A stretch of DNA of 64,000 bases, taken from assembly GCA_024663395.1 (NCBI GenBank), contig JANFAH010000002.1:3844001-3908000 (forward strand). Reading direction: 5' to 3'. Source of the DNA: Pisolithus tinctorius. Its lineage: Eukaryota > Basidiomycota > Agaricomycetes > Boletales > Pisolithaceae. The notes under the pieces are model-generated. The model ran no database searches, was not told the origin of the DNA, and worked only from the letters and a program-made list of their open reading frames with translations. Position 1 is the first letter of the stretch; every line of letters begins with the position of its first letter. Below, in pieces: positions 51,626-62,815 of this stretch. The position numbers were made by a program, and so were the translations under genes.

Positions 51626-54600
51626 TCTACAGAACAAGAAAACAGATAACAGAAAACATATAACAAGGAAACAGGCAACTGGAGCTAGAGGCAGGGGTCA
51701 AAGCCAAAGGCTGAGACCGAGGGTGGCTTAGGCCAGAGACCAAGACCAGGAGTGGCTGAAGCCTGTTGTGCTAAAGTGAGTGGTCTGGTGAAAGCAGCAA
51801 GACCAAAGACCAGTCAAGGGAACAGAAGGCCTGGAAGGCTGGGAACCGGTCTGAGGGTCGGAGAGGTCTTGAACAGACAGGTGGGGACCGGTCTGGAGCC
51901 AGAGAAGACTGGAGGCCATCAGGAGACCAGTCTGGTGGTCAGGACAGGCCAGAAAGGCTAGTCAGAGACTGGTTTGGACCTGGGAAGGGCTGGAAGGCCA
52001 GAAATGTCAAAGGGAGACTGGTCTGGGGTTGGGCAGGGCTGGAGTGGCTGGCTGGAGGCCAGTCTGAAGGTGTTGGAGGGGTTTGGGGTGGCTAGAGGTG
52101 ACCTGAGGTGCCATCCAGCTGGTGGGCTGACAACTGGAGGCCAAAACAGTGTAGGCTGGCAGGCTAACACTGAGACTGGGGTAACCAGGGGTAGCAAGGT
52201 GTAATCCTGAGGCCAGAAGTGGCAAGCCCAAGTGCCAAGCACCTTGGAACAGGCTGGACAGGCTTCTGGAGGACAGTGAGGGACTAGGGGCTGTCTACGA
52301 CAGCTAGAGTTTGGTCTGGATGAGGACCAGAGGACCTGACATAGCCAGGCATGAACCAGGGACCAGCAGGTCATGAGACCAGTTCAATGAAGGCCTAGGG
52401 ATGTCAGCAGGAGGGGAGTCCAGGTGTTGAGTCTGGTTTAGGGGTGTCCAGAGTCAGTTGGAGGTGGGTCTTCCAGTGGTGAGAAGCCCGAAGGCCAAAA
52501 GGGCCATTGGAGGACCGGTTCAAGGGGTCTGGAGACCAGGTGAGGCCTAGGGGTTGTCCAGCCAAAAGGCTGACAACAGGAGGCCAAGACCAGTGAGACC
52601 AGTGAACACACAAACACTGAGGCTGAGGACCACTGAGACAGTGAGACCAGAGTACCAACACAAATGTCAAGGGGCTGGGAGCAACCCAGGGCAGGTGGTT
52701 CAGGAGTGTTTCAGTATGCAAGGACTGGACCAAGGAACCAGGGACCAGTGTGCAGGGACTGAGTGGGGTTGTGCTGAGGGCACTGGAGAGGTAGTGGACA
52801 GGGGTTTGGCAGAGAGTAGGTCACTAGCGAGGTCCCTTATCCCCCCCTTAGGGTAGACTTCCCAAGTCTACAGGGGTACAAGGTGTGGGCCAGGACCATC
52901 AAGAGGAGTACTGGGCAGGGTAGTAGGAGTACTACCACCAGAGTTGTGAACCCGAGTACAGAGCATGCAAAGACTGGCTTAACAGGTGTCAAGACCGGTT
53001 CCAGGAAGCTTTTACAAGTCCAGAAAAGCTTTAAAACCGGAGATACAAGGCCGGCAGGGCAGGCTGGACTGGTACAGAGATAGTAAGGAGTGTTGGAGTC
53101 AAAAACAAGGGTATGAAGGCCAGAACCAGAGCCCAAGAGGAAGCAAGGCCAGTAAAGGCTGGCAGGCCAAAGACAACCAGTAAAACTGGAGTCAGGAGAA
53201 TGGGTAGGACTGGAGTTCCAGAGTTGATGGTGGGGTGACAGTAGCAATGGTTAGGGGGAAGGTGAGGGGTTAGCTGGTACCCAAAGGGGCCTCACAAACA
53301 TACAAGTTCCAGGGTGAGTGGGTGAGCTGGGAAACAGACCAGCAGAGTCAGGGGTTTGTCAGATGGGCCAAAGCCCAGGGTGTCTTGCAAGCAAATTCAT
53401 GCTCCAAGGCAGGGTTGATGTCAGGGGGGTTAGCAAACTCTAGCATTAGGCAGGGATAGTCGACTGCACTACACTCAGCCACCAACAGGTGCCTATTGAG
53501 TGGGCTAGTCAGTTCCCTACAACCTAGATACTTCAGTTCCTAACAAGTTGACAAGGCCAGTTAAAACAGGGGTTGGAGACTGAGAGAGAACCAAGGCCAG
53601 GTCCACCAAGGACCAGAAAGAGGTGCTAGGTCAAGACCATAGCACCAGGGTAGAGGACAGGGGTAGTTCTGGGAGGCAGGAGAGGCCTGAAGGCCAAATG
53701 AGTGACAGGGGAGTAGCATAGAGCTACCCAAGGGGTATCAGAGGCCGGGGGAGGCCAGAGATGGGAGACTGGCCAAAAGGAATGAGTCCAGAGTGAGCAA
53801 GACCAGTCAGGGGCCATGAGGAGGCCAGAGATGAACACTGGAAAAGAGAAAGAAAGCCAGAGTCAGCAAGACTGGTCAGGGGCTATAGGGAAGTCTGGAA
53901 ACAACAGGCCAGACAAAGGCTGACAAGGCCTGGTAAGGGAGAGAAGACCAGAACTCAGGAGACCAGTCACAAGGGGGTCTGGAGATGGAAAGAACTGGAC
54001 ACAAGTAGGAGGACCGGAGTTAGCAAGTCCAGTCTGGGGCTGGATAGCCAGGTGAGTCCGAGGGAAGTTGGGGGTCTGGCAGGGTTTGGCATGACAATCC
54101 AGGGCCACAAGGGGACCAGAGTTGGCAAGTCCAGACCAGGGCTGTAAAGCCAGGTGAAACCACAGGTCTGGCAGGACAAGCCCAGAGGGACAACAGGGGA
54201 CTGGAGTGATGCACTAATTGATTTGTCTCTACCGAGAGCACCAGTTTTGGCTTCTGGTGTACCTGAGTACCAACTTGTTGACCCAGTTAGGATCCTGGGG
54301 TAGACTCTAATTGTTTTGTCTCAACTGAAACCACCAGTTTTTGGCTTCCAGAGTACAGAGTTACCAACTTGTTAACCCAGTTAGGATCCCAGGATAGACA
54401 GGGGACAGGGAAAGGACCAGAAATGAGGTCAGGGACCGGGATAGGGACCAGAGGACTGGCAGACCAGTCCTAGACCAAAAATTGGGGGCCAGGAGCAAGT
54501 CTGAAGGGCTAGCATGCCCAGGGGGTGCCTCTAAGTGAAAAGAGAGGCCAGCAGAGAGGCCAGGGACCAGGCTAAGGGCCAGAGGGCTGGCAGACCAGTC

Positions 54601-55715
54601 CTAGACCGAAACAGAGGTGTCATGCACTAGCTAAGACCACCAGAGCTGAGGCCTGGTGCAAGTCCGAAGGACAAGCACCATCCTGAGGCCAAGGTGACTA
54701 GTGCAGGACTGGGACAATGGACAGGGGAACCAGGAGGGGTCTGTGAGGAACAGAAAGGTCTGAGGAAAGCCAGGACTGGTCTAAGACCTAGTAACAGGTC
54801 CAGACAAGTCTGGGTGAGGTGGCTGAATCAGACCAGGGCCAGGAGGGCCAGTAACAAAGGGCAGGAGGCTGAGGGAAGTGGCAAACCAGCTTCAGACAAG
54901 TCTGGGTGAGCATGGACAAGTGAAACCAAGGCCGGACAGGCCAGTAACAGACAGTCCAGAGACTGGAAAGGGGGTCCAGGGCTCCAAGGCCAGTGTAGTG
55001 AAGGCTGAGGGTGGAGACTGGACCCAAAAACTGCTGAAGCCAAGTGCTGATGGGGAACAGGGAAGGCATTGAGGGCTGGGACTGGCCAAGTCCAGGCCTG
55101 GGGGTTGCACTGGAGGTGCACAGAGGTCCGAAGACCAATATTGGGGAGTCAGGAGGTCAAATGAGTGATGTGATCCCAGTGCTCAGTACAGTAGAACCAG
55201 ATGAAGACAGCTGGGCTAGAGTGCTGGGATGACTGAGGTAAGGACTGTGGTGAAGACTGGGGTGACCAGCCAGGGGTCAGAGGTAGCTCAGGGGAGCTAA
55301 CAGAAGTGAGTCTGGTTGATGAGGCTGGCTCAGGGGCAAGTCTGGAGAGTAATTCTGACTTGGAAGTGGGCTGAGGTGTGAACCTGGGTTGGTGGTGAGT
55401 CTGGATGGTGAGTCTGACTCAGGGGTTGACATGGCCGGTCCGGAGTCAGGAAGAAATGAGTGGCAGGAAGGGGTCAGGAGTGAGGGAGTGGGTGCATTAA
55501 GTTTTGACCACTAGGAACATAGTGCCAGGGGTAATGCAACCTGGGGGTGTGCAGAGTGCCAAGGGTCACTGGGTTACCTCTCTGCTTTAGCAGAGGTCTC
55601 TGGGTCGGGCTCCAGAGTCAGACGAGAGGTATCCCAATGAGTCCTGATGGGCAAGGTCATGGGTAGGGGCTCTAGAGCAAGACCTAGACATGATGCAATG
55701 GCTTGCACAAGTGTG
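51626..55715. other. LTR-A element interior, right part
   Basis: About 4.1 kb rich in loosely repeated CCAGACCAG/CTGGTCTGG-like words, poor in CpG, without an ORF above about 140 codons and none with known motifs. It could be strongly decayed non-coding filler. A C-rich word at 52839-52851 resembles a reversed polypurine tract but no LTR edge adjoins it. Confidence 0.6.
54214..54400. repeat. tandem pair of ~93 bp units
   Basis: Units at 54214-54305 and 54306-54400 both begin CTAATTG-TTTGTCTC and share ACCAGTTTTTGGCTTC-like and ACCCAGTTAGGATCC words, about 80 percent alike by eye. Confidence 0.7.
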
Positions 55716-55726
55716 AGTCAGAATAT
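55716..55726 (-). other. self-primer binding site of the LTR-A element
   Basis: On the minus strand ATATTCTGACT, 2 nt after the 5' LTR, is the exact complement of AGTCAGAATAT at 56133-56123. Confidence 0.8.
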
Positions 55727-55728
55727 AC

Positions 55729-56632
55729 TGTCAAGTACAGGTTTACCCTTGGGTGACCAGGCTTCAAGACCAGGTGACAGGGGCTAAGTCCAAGTGGCCA
55801 GAATCAAGGCCAGGAGACAGGGGCCAAGTCCAGTGGGACTGGAGTTAAGGCTGGAGGTCAGGGGCTAAGTCTGGAGGACCAGACTTAAGGCCGGGAGCAT
55901 GGGAACAAGGCCAGTAGCATGGGAAACAGACCAGTCTTGGAGTGTGCACAGGGGGAAGCCAGTCCAGGGTTGGATCTACCTCCCTTGGTCTCAGCTTATG
56001 TGCTGTACCCTTATGCAAGCCAGGGAGAGGTCCAGGACAGGGGCTGGGGATAGCTTAAGGCTCAGCCTTAGCTATAGAGTAGACTCGAGGGGTAGTATGG
56101 AGTTGAGGGTAATACTTAGTTGATATTCTGACTGAGGGTGCTATGAAGTATGTACAGGGGTTAAATACATGAGGCCAGTCCAGAGTAAAGAACATGAAGC
56201 CGGACTTGTGAATAAGCTATTAGCAAGATGATTAGCAAGAGTGAGGATAGCCATGGAGGCTGTGCAGAGACTAATAGCTAAAGTCCAGGTGACTGGCATA
56301 CCGGAGTCAGACACAGGTTTTGTAGAGTAAGCAAAAGTCAGACAAAAGGACTAGACTAAATATAGTGCAAACAAAGGAAAACAGACCAGAGTTACATCCA
56401 GGTGACCCAGACATGGACCTGGGAGGACTGGGGTGGAGCAGCATGAGGCTGGGAGGCCAAAGTGGACCAGAGATAGGGGTAAAACACTGGACTTAAGTTA
56501 TTTAGGCTGGAGTTGGGTTTCCTAGAGCCGGAGTTGAGTTTTCTAGGCCAGACCAGGACCAGACTTGACTGGAGTTAGGGGCTAGGGGTCTGGACTGGAC
56601 TGAGTCCAAGTCTGAGAGTCATGGATATGACA
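55729..56632 (-). repeat. 5' LTR-A
   Basis: On the minus strand TGTCATATCCATGAC (56632) to GTACTTGACA (55729). TATTTAA near 56167 lies about 30 nt before the predicted start at 56133. Confidence 0.92.
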
Positions 56633-56637
56633 GTAAA

Positions 56638-57187
56638 GGCAAAAGCCAAAGGAAGAATAATCATCCAGTAGAGTGAGAACATAGCAAGAGTGGAAATAAG
56701 ATTCCACTGGTAGTTCCAAAAGGTCAGCATGAGCAAGCTGAAGGGGTGCAGTAGCACATTTCCAAGATGGCTTGAAAGAGTCAGAGACCATCTTCCCTTG
56801 TGCACAACCCTTGCAGGTAGAAGGTGGATCAGAGATCAACACTGGAAGACCAATACATTTTAAGTGGTGAAGGATATTGTTGGCAGGATGTCCCAGCCAA
56901 TTATGCCATAACATTCCCAAAGAGATTTGCTTAACTGAAGGGCAAAGGGCTGCAAAAGACTTGGAGGGTGGAAGCAGTATGCCCACAAACCAATGAAGCA
57001 GTGGATGACTGAATAAGCAAGATGCCTCCAGTAAAACCTGGCCTGTCAGTGTTTGAATAACTTCCTTTGTTGAAGTTGCTTCACCCTTTTACCCCTGTTT
57101 CAAGAGCACATTCCTGGAGCAGAGCCTCTTTGAAAAGTCTGGACTCCAGATAACATGTTGCAGGGTTAAAGTACCACCATGAGGTAG
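56638..57187 (-). pseudogene. pol: copia-2 integrase zinc domain and core start
   Basis: The minus strand has LWHNWLGHPANNILHHLKCIGL and CKGCAQGKM, the HHCC zinc domain, then HADLLELPVES and VLTLLDDYSSFGFCL, which carries the first catalytic aspartates. The frame is interrupted here by the LTR-A element and continues at 48304. Confidence 0.9.
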
Positions 57188-57673
57188 TCAAAGAACCACA
57201 GTACCATAGCCATGAAGTTTAACAGCATTCTTGCCAGGGGTGGAGGTATGAGTGGCATGAGTGAAAGGAGTATAAGTCAAAAGATCAGTTTTAAAAGGTG
57301 TAACATGATCTGTACACCCTGAATCCAACATCCAAAAAGTTTGCCCAGAAGTACATTTGGTCACTTTTTCTAGAAGGTCTCCAGGTCCCAAGGCATAACA
57401 GTCAAAAGCATCATATGCATTTCAGTCAAACTCACCAGGGTAATAACCCACAGCAGAGTTATTAGGATCATACAATGGATCTGGATCAATAGTCCTGGGA
57501 TAATATCTACACACAAAAGGCATAGATTTTACATCTGGTACAGAAGCATGAAAGTCCCTCAGCAAAACTGTGACATGGTTGTGAGAATGCCTCTTTCTCA
57601 AATTCTTGCCATGTACCTGAAGAACAGGTACCAGTCCTCCCAATCCCTGCTCATCCACAGTGGAATCTCCCAC
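57188..57673 (-). pseudogene. pol: copia-2 protease region
   Basis: FWMLDSGCTDHVTPFKTDLL (about 57300-57360) is the Ty1/copia aspartic protease motif, here DSGC rather than DSGA. A stop at 57422 separates it from the preceding linker. Confidence 0.85.
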
Positions 57674-57847
57674 TCCAATCTTGGGTGTTCAGGAATGACA
57701 TGAATCCAGTTCAGTCCATCCCAAAACCACCCCAAAATCAGATGGCAGACTCATCCATTGTGAGAGTCCCCATGGGGATAAGTCCACTTGGAGTAAATCT
57801 GTCCCTTGATTATGAAGACAGATAGAGCAGTGACAAGGCAAATCAGA

Positions 57848-59060
57848 TCATGGGAGTTCGACATGTGGAGTGACTAACTCAACTGCCATTTCTGCAGATT
57901 GTTCGATGGCATCAAGATACCAGTCAAGAACCTCTCCATTGTCATTAACAGGAGCATAGGCTGGATTGATCATATATTCATCATCCAGGCCTTCAGGAGT
58001 TGGCATGAGGACAGTGTCAAGGTTCAAAGAAGAACCAGGTTCAGAAAGACAGGCAGCAAGGGATGTAGCATAGCACTCATCCTGGGTAAGCTTGGGAGTT
58101 GGCATCCAAGCTCCTGGAGCATAGTTATACTTGGCAGCAGATAATTCATAATATTGTTCCTGAGTTTCCTCAGGAATATTGGCAAGGAAGGCTTCTGCCT
58201 CCTGGCCTTCAATCTCAGCAGCATTGGCTTGGGCTTTGCCCTTGCCACAGTGACAGTTTTGGCCCCTGCCTTGACCAGAGGACTGCTGTCCTTGGTTCTG
58301 CTGCCCTTGAGGAGGATAAGGTGCTCCCCCTGGTTGCTGTCCATGTCCATGTCCTCTGCCTCCATGATTTCCATGAGATGTGTTTCCACCATGATGATCC
58401 TGAGTAGCATGTTTTCCTCTGCAAATTTGACAGAGGGGAGGTTTATTCATTCAAGACAACAAAGAGTTTGATTCCTTTTTGACAGTTGTACCAGAAGATT
58501 CTCCCATAGTTGTAGGGAGAGAAGTAGTTCCAGACTTGTGAGCCCAGAGTTCTTTCATCTGCAGAATAACAGTATTGGGTGTCAATTGATTTGGGTCCAA
58601 GCAATGATAAGATATTTGTGGGACCATGGTCCCAAGCAGCAGTCATGGCATGAACAAGGATCAACACCTTCATCTTATCTTCCAACATAAAGCCCTGGCC
58701 ATGAATAGCCTAGAATATCATATCGATTTCAGTGATCTTCACATTGAAGTCATCTTTAGGCTTTATTTGGATATGAATAAGTCACTGGAATTCCATAAAA
58801 GTCATCATTGCTGATCAAGACCCATATTTTGTTTTAAGATCTGCCCACTTGGCAGCAGTGGTATCAAGAGATTTGATTGCAAGAGTGATCATTCTGTCAG
58901 AGTAAAGGGCAATTATCCCCTGGGCATGATTATTGTTAACCTGCCAGGCAGCAAGGTCAGCAGCAGTGGCACCAGCTGTGCCCACAATGGGAGTGGCAAT
59001 AACAGGATCAGCTCCAACATAAGCCCAGATCCCTAAAGTTTGAAAGTATGCTTTCATCAT
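57848..59060 (-). pseudogene. gag: copia-2 gag
   Basis: From ATG 59060 the minus strand encodes YFQTLGIWAYVGADPVIATP, AAWQVNNNHAQGIIALYSDR and AAKWADLKTKYGS, the usual Ty1/copia Gag start. After stops come LEDKMKVLILVHAMTAAWDH and a C-terminal zinc-binding stretch CQICRGKHATQDHH, where H replaces the last C of the usual CCHC knuckle. A G/H/Q-rich tail follows. Confidence 0.85.
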
Positions 59061-59099
59061 TATGCTCCAAGTAGTCTAGTAAATATCAAGAAGTAAGTG

Positions 59100-61206
59100 A
59101 TCATATAAGAACATTTGATCTGGAAGGATAAGAGAAGGATTCATAAGGACATCTCCTTTAAGTTGTCAATGGTGAGCAGCAGCTCTAGCCTTCTGTGACT
59201 TTCACTCAGTTCTCCTTGGTGGTTTTTGGTAGCAGTATTTTTGATGTGGAGCTGGAGTGGATCTGGGTCCCATAAAGCATGGGTACCAGTTGTCTAGATG
59301 GATGGATTTGAAATGGGCAAACTTGAGTGGTGGAAAGTAGTGATATGAAAGAAGCTCCCAAGCCATATCATGTAATGGTTTATCCATGATAAAGCCAAGA
59401 TAAGGCTGTTTACAAGAATAGACAAATGGTGGAGCTTTCTTTTCCCAAATGGAGTTAAATGGAGCCATAAGTATTACAAACATTTCAGGTCCATATGTCC
59501 ATCTAGGTACTATCTCATCACATTTCTCTTGCCCTCAGCCTCCTGATGCATACAGAGTGGGAAATATTCCTGGGAGCAGATAAACTTTCTTTGACCAAGT
59601 TAGCCCACATACACAGCAGATTCTGACAATATAATCCCCTAGTTGATACCTTTCCTGCCATTTCAGCAGGCTTTTCCATCTGATGTGTGAGTTCAGCCAA
59701 AATTGGTGCTGAACTGGGCCAGTAAATGAATCAGCAGAGAGAGGTGGTGTCAAGCCACCAAAGATGGTGAGTATTGGTTTCATATCCAACTCTCCTCTCA
59801 TCCAAATTTCTCCATTCCTTAACCTTGCCCACTTTATATAGTGTGTCCACATTGAGTGACTCAGAGCCTCTCTTTCAGACTCAGAGAGCTCCTGGTACAA
59901 TACAGATATTGACAGCATGTGAAGTCCAAGCTCCTTGGAAATGATGTTCAAGATATTTGTTCCAAAGACAGAGAGGAGGGACAAGGCCATGGAAGATGTT
60001 GGAATCATAGTAGGGGTGAGCATGGTCAATGATGTGGACATAAGATCCATGGGTGATAGAATTTGCTGGTATGGTATAGAGGGCAAAATCTTCATACTGT
60101 AATGACAGTAAGTCACAGCTGTTAAAATGAGCAATGGAATTGGGGGTGGAATTCCAGCATAGTTTTGGTGCAAAGTCAACAAAATGCCTGTGGAATTGGA
60201 CATGGATAGGTGGATAGAAAAAGGGGTCATAGTCACCATCATCAGGGATGCATGGCCAAGCAGGAAAGTCTGATCATGTGTGAGTGACCACAGTCATGGG
60301 GACATGTGTATGCAAAGTAGGGGGCTGCATGGTAAAGGAAATGGATGTGGGATAAGCTTCAACCCAAGAACAACAATCCTCAACGTGAATAGCATCAACA
60401 AACTCTACCACCTTCTTTACAAACAACTTCCTCCATTTGTGAATATGCTGCTTGTCATACATTTCTGCAAGATGAAGTTTGGCAATGCAAGCAAGTTGGA
60501 AAGGCATACTGAGAGAGACAAAGGGAAGGTTAGATATTTTGGAAGAGGAACAGTGAAAGATGCAAAGTTAAAATAACAGTTTGAACTCTGCAGCATTTAT
60601 ATCAGTGAGTTCAATCTCAGCAGCAACTGCTTCTGCAGTGGTGAGAGCATCAGGGACCTCCTGAACCATTTCTGGTTTGGGAGTGGGCATCTGCACAGGA
60701 GAAGGCAGAGCAATGGGTTCCTCTTGTTCTGTATATGGCAGAACAGGGTCAAGATCTGCTTCACCATCTTGATCAAGAATAGCATGAAGCAAATAATGTG
60801 GAGGTTGTTTCAGAGGATTTAAAAGCATCTCTGGGACCTCATGCCTTGGAAGCTCTGGAACATCATTGGGAAGTTCCACAATTTGTTCAGGAATCTCCAG
60901 AGGAAGTAGCTGGCAGAGATTGTTAATGCAATTATACATGCTGATGAGTTCTAAGATTTTGGCTAAATGTTGATGCTCTTCTTGGAGTTGTCAAATTTGA
61001 TTGGGGAGCCAATTTTGATAGATTTGGTACCACATTGGAACATCCAAAGCTGTAGCCCAATAAAGAGCAGAGGCAATGAAAGCAGAGTGGAAGTCAGTAA
61101 CAATACCAAACCATGTGAAATAAACTGCTTGATAAAACCTGCATAGAAGTGAAACAATGAAAGTTGCCATTGCCCAACTGAGCACTTTTAGGCTGTCCAA
61201 AGGCAT
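59100..61206 (-). pseudogene. copia-2 leader ORF: membrane protein between 5' LTR and gag
   Basis: Starting 64 nt after the primer site, the minus strand encodes MPLDSLKVLSWAMATFIVSL and AFIASALYWATALDVPMWYQ (probable membrane helices). A P/E-rich linker with HYLLHAILDQDGEADLDPVLPY, KWRKLFVKKVVEFVDAIHVE, and, in another frame, YPPIHVQFHRHFVDFAPKLCW and SYVHIIDHAHPYYDSNIFHG follow. The tail has KSIHLDNWYPCFMG. The parts add up to some 600 codons in several frames with stops. The N-terminal third is homologous to the copia-1 leader ORF. Not a recognised retroelement domain. Confidence 0.6.
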
Positions 61207-61269
61207 TGTTTATAGTCATCACCAGTGAAACAAATGTCCTTTAGACAACAAGCAATCTGACTAGAAGTC

Positions 61270-61282
61270 AGGGCTCATAACC
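61270..61282 (-). other. primer binding site of copia-2
   Basis: GGTTATGAGCCCT on the minus strand directly after the LTR, identical to copia-1, complementary to the initiator tRNA-Met anticodon arm. Confidence 0.78.
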
Positions 61283-62214
61283 TATTGTGCAGAGGACTAA
61301 TCATGGGGATAGGCAAGACAGAACACTTGCCTTTTAGCAGAAGGGTGATAGGCTTGAAAGAGGTTGGTAGTAATTTGTCTGAGAGCAAATGAAGTTGAGT
61401 AGATGTCAAATTCACTGAGGGTATAGCACCTCAGGGTGTCTGTATATATACTACAGGATCATGCACAGACCAGGTAAGCACAAATATGATAAAACTACCT
61501 AAAGGGGGTTTGTCCTGCTATACTAAGTAGGGAATGGTCATGGAATGTGTCATGACTGTGCCCAGACCACCCCAGACCAGCTCTACCCCAGTCTCGACCG
61601 GTCCTGTCCAACCCTTGCCCCGGTCCCAGCCTTAACCCTTCGACCCAGAAACGTGTTAGCTCACGAGGCACTGCAAGGCAGTGCCCAGTTGAGTTGTCCC
61701 CTCAGTTAGTACCGGGCTGGTGTAACACCCGGCCCAGCCACATCTCCTGCCCCGGTTCCCAGTAATCCCTTGTTCATACTCTTTGCTTGATAATATTCTT
61801 TGTAACACTACTTACCAATGTGTTTACCAATCATTGCTGTACCGGCGCAGACCGGTCTCCAGTGCTACGTTACACTTAGGTTACTTCCAGTATTTAAGCC
61901 GTAGGATAATCTGTTCTAGCCTCAGTCTGAAATCAACTTAGTTCCTGTCTTAGCCCGGTCTCCCTGTTCATCTGTCTTCTGCTTCTCGACCGGACTACGG
62001 CCCACGCAAGGGAATAGCGCTGCGTCATCAGTCGCTAAGTCCAACAGTCCAAAACCTTCGATATCTCATGTTACCCTCTGACCCCCGACTGGACTCTGGA
62101 CCAGCCTTGGACCAGTAAAGACCTGGACTTAACAGAATGTAGTGGAATAATAGTAGATTCATGATGATATGCTCAGTCACATGATTATGCCAGTATAAGC
62201 AGTATAAGTGGAAT
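61283..62214 (-). repeat. 5' LTR of copia-2 with nested solo LTR-E
   Basis: It matches the 3' LTR at 45465-45856 on both sides of the insertion at 61548-62134. The outer ~55 bp including TGTTGGAAG are missing beyond GGAATCAC at about 62214. Confidence 0.82.
61548..62134 (+). repeat. solo LTR-E (587 bp)
   Basis: TGTCATGACTGTGCCC...GGACTTAACA is flanked by GAATG (61543-61547 and 62135-62139). It is CpG-rich and has the shared AGTCTGAAATCAACTTAG start sequence and a TGCGTCAT-loop version of the U5 hairpin. Confidence 0.9.
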
Positions 62215-62815
62215 CACCTTGTTTACAAGGTCACTCCACCCCAAAAATGAGATGCTTTTTCCGACATCCGCGCATTTCCCCCCAATTCCACTCCGCACAG
62301 CAAATGCCCTGCTGCAGTGCGTGAATCATGTGAGGTCTACATCTCAGGATGAACAACTAGGCTCCAATCATCTGTAGTCACGTGAACTCGACCAATCTGT
62401 ATCTGCTATTAGTTTCCAAATGTCTGTATACTGCTGCTGAGCTCTTTGTCGATTCCCACCATTGCCTCGTGTCCTCATCCATTTTCTGCAAGCGTTCATC
62501 CTCCTTCTGTAAGTGTTTGCTGGGGTGTTGCATGAACAGTCGCTTGTCGAAGTCTCTTAAAAGGCAGATTGTGTCCTGGCCTCAGCTATGTGACAATGCC
62601 ACATATGCGTTAAATGGTGTCAGCTGCCCAGCAGGTGGCATGCCGATGTCAACGATGCAGTGTTCTAGAGTCTGCGCTTGTGCGCAATAATCTGTAAAAG
62701 CATAGGCAGGTGTTATTGGCAACTGCAATCAGGATATTGTTGATCAGTTGCCAATTCCTGTTGTGATGGTGAATGTTCTACAGATAGGCATCACCGGCAG
62801 TACCCCTGCATGCAA
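62215..62815. other. Helitron 3' flank, no gene seen
   Basis: This lies downstream of the minus-strand helicase. A 16 bp palindrome ACCTTGTTTACAAGGT lies at the copia junction (about 62217-62232). The short plus-strand frame at 62382-62690 has no recognisable features. Confidence 0.4.

Larger units (their letters stand above)
48310..56632 (-). mobile_element. LTR-A element with no gag-pol (LARD-like, 8,323 bp)
   Basis: Two LTRs of exactly 904 bp (48310-49213 and 55729-56632) are flanked by GTAAA (48305-48309 and 56633-56637) inside the copia-2 integrase. It has a primer site, a polypurine tract and a 6.5 kb interior without recognisable gag or pol, and a Tc1/mariner-like fold-back element. 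It must have been mobilised by proteins from another copy. Confidence 0.88.
45465..62214 (-). mobile_element. Ty1/copia element copia-2, interrupted
   Basis: In minus-strand order: 5' LTR, initiator-tRNA primer site, leader ORF, gag, protease, integrase (split by an 8.3 kb LTR element), RT, RNase H, polypurine tract, 3' LTR. The integrase-before-RT order defines Ty1/copia. All frames are broken. The 5' LTR's outer ~55 bp are lost at 62214. Confidence 0.9.

Noticed and set aside
52836..52856. Possible second LTR border inside the LTR-A element (reversed G-tract)
   Set aside because: The C-run resembles a reversed polypurine tract, but no TGTCA LTR start adjoins it and no partner LTR is present.
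62382..62690. Cysteine-rich 102-residue plus-strand ORF
   Set aside because: No spacing pattern matches a known zinc motif, and it lies in a decayed Helitron flank.
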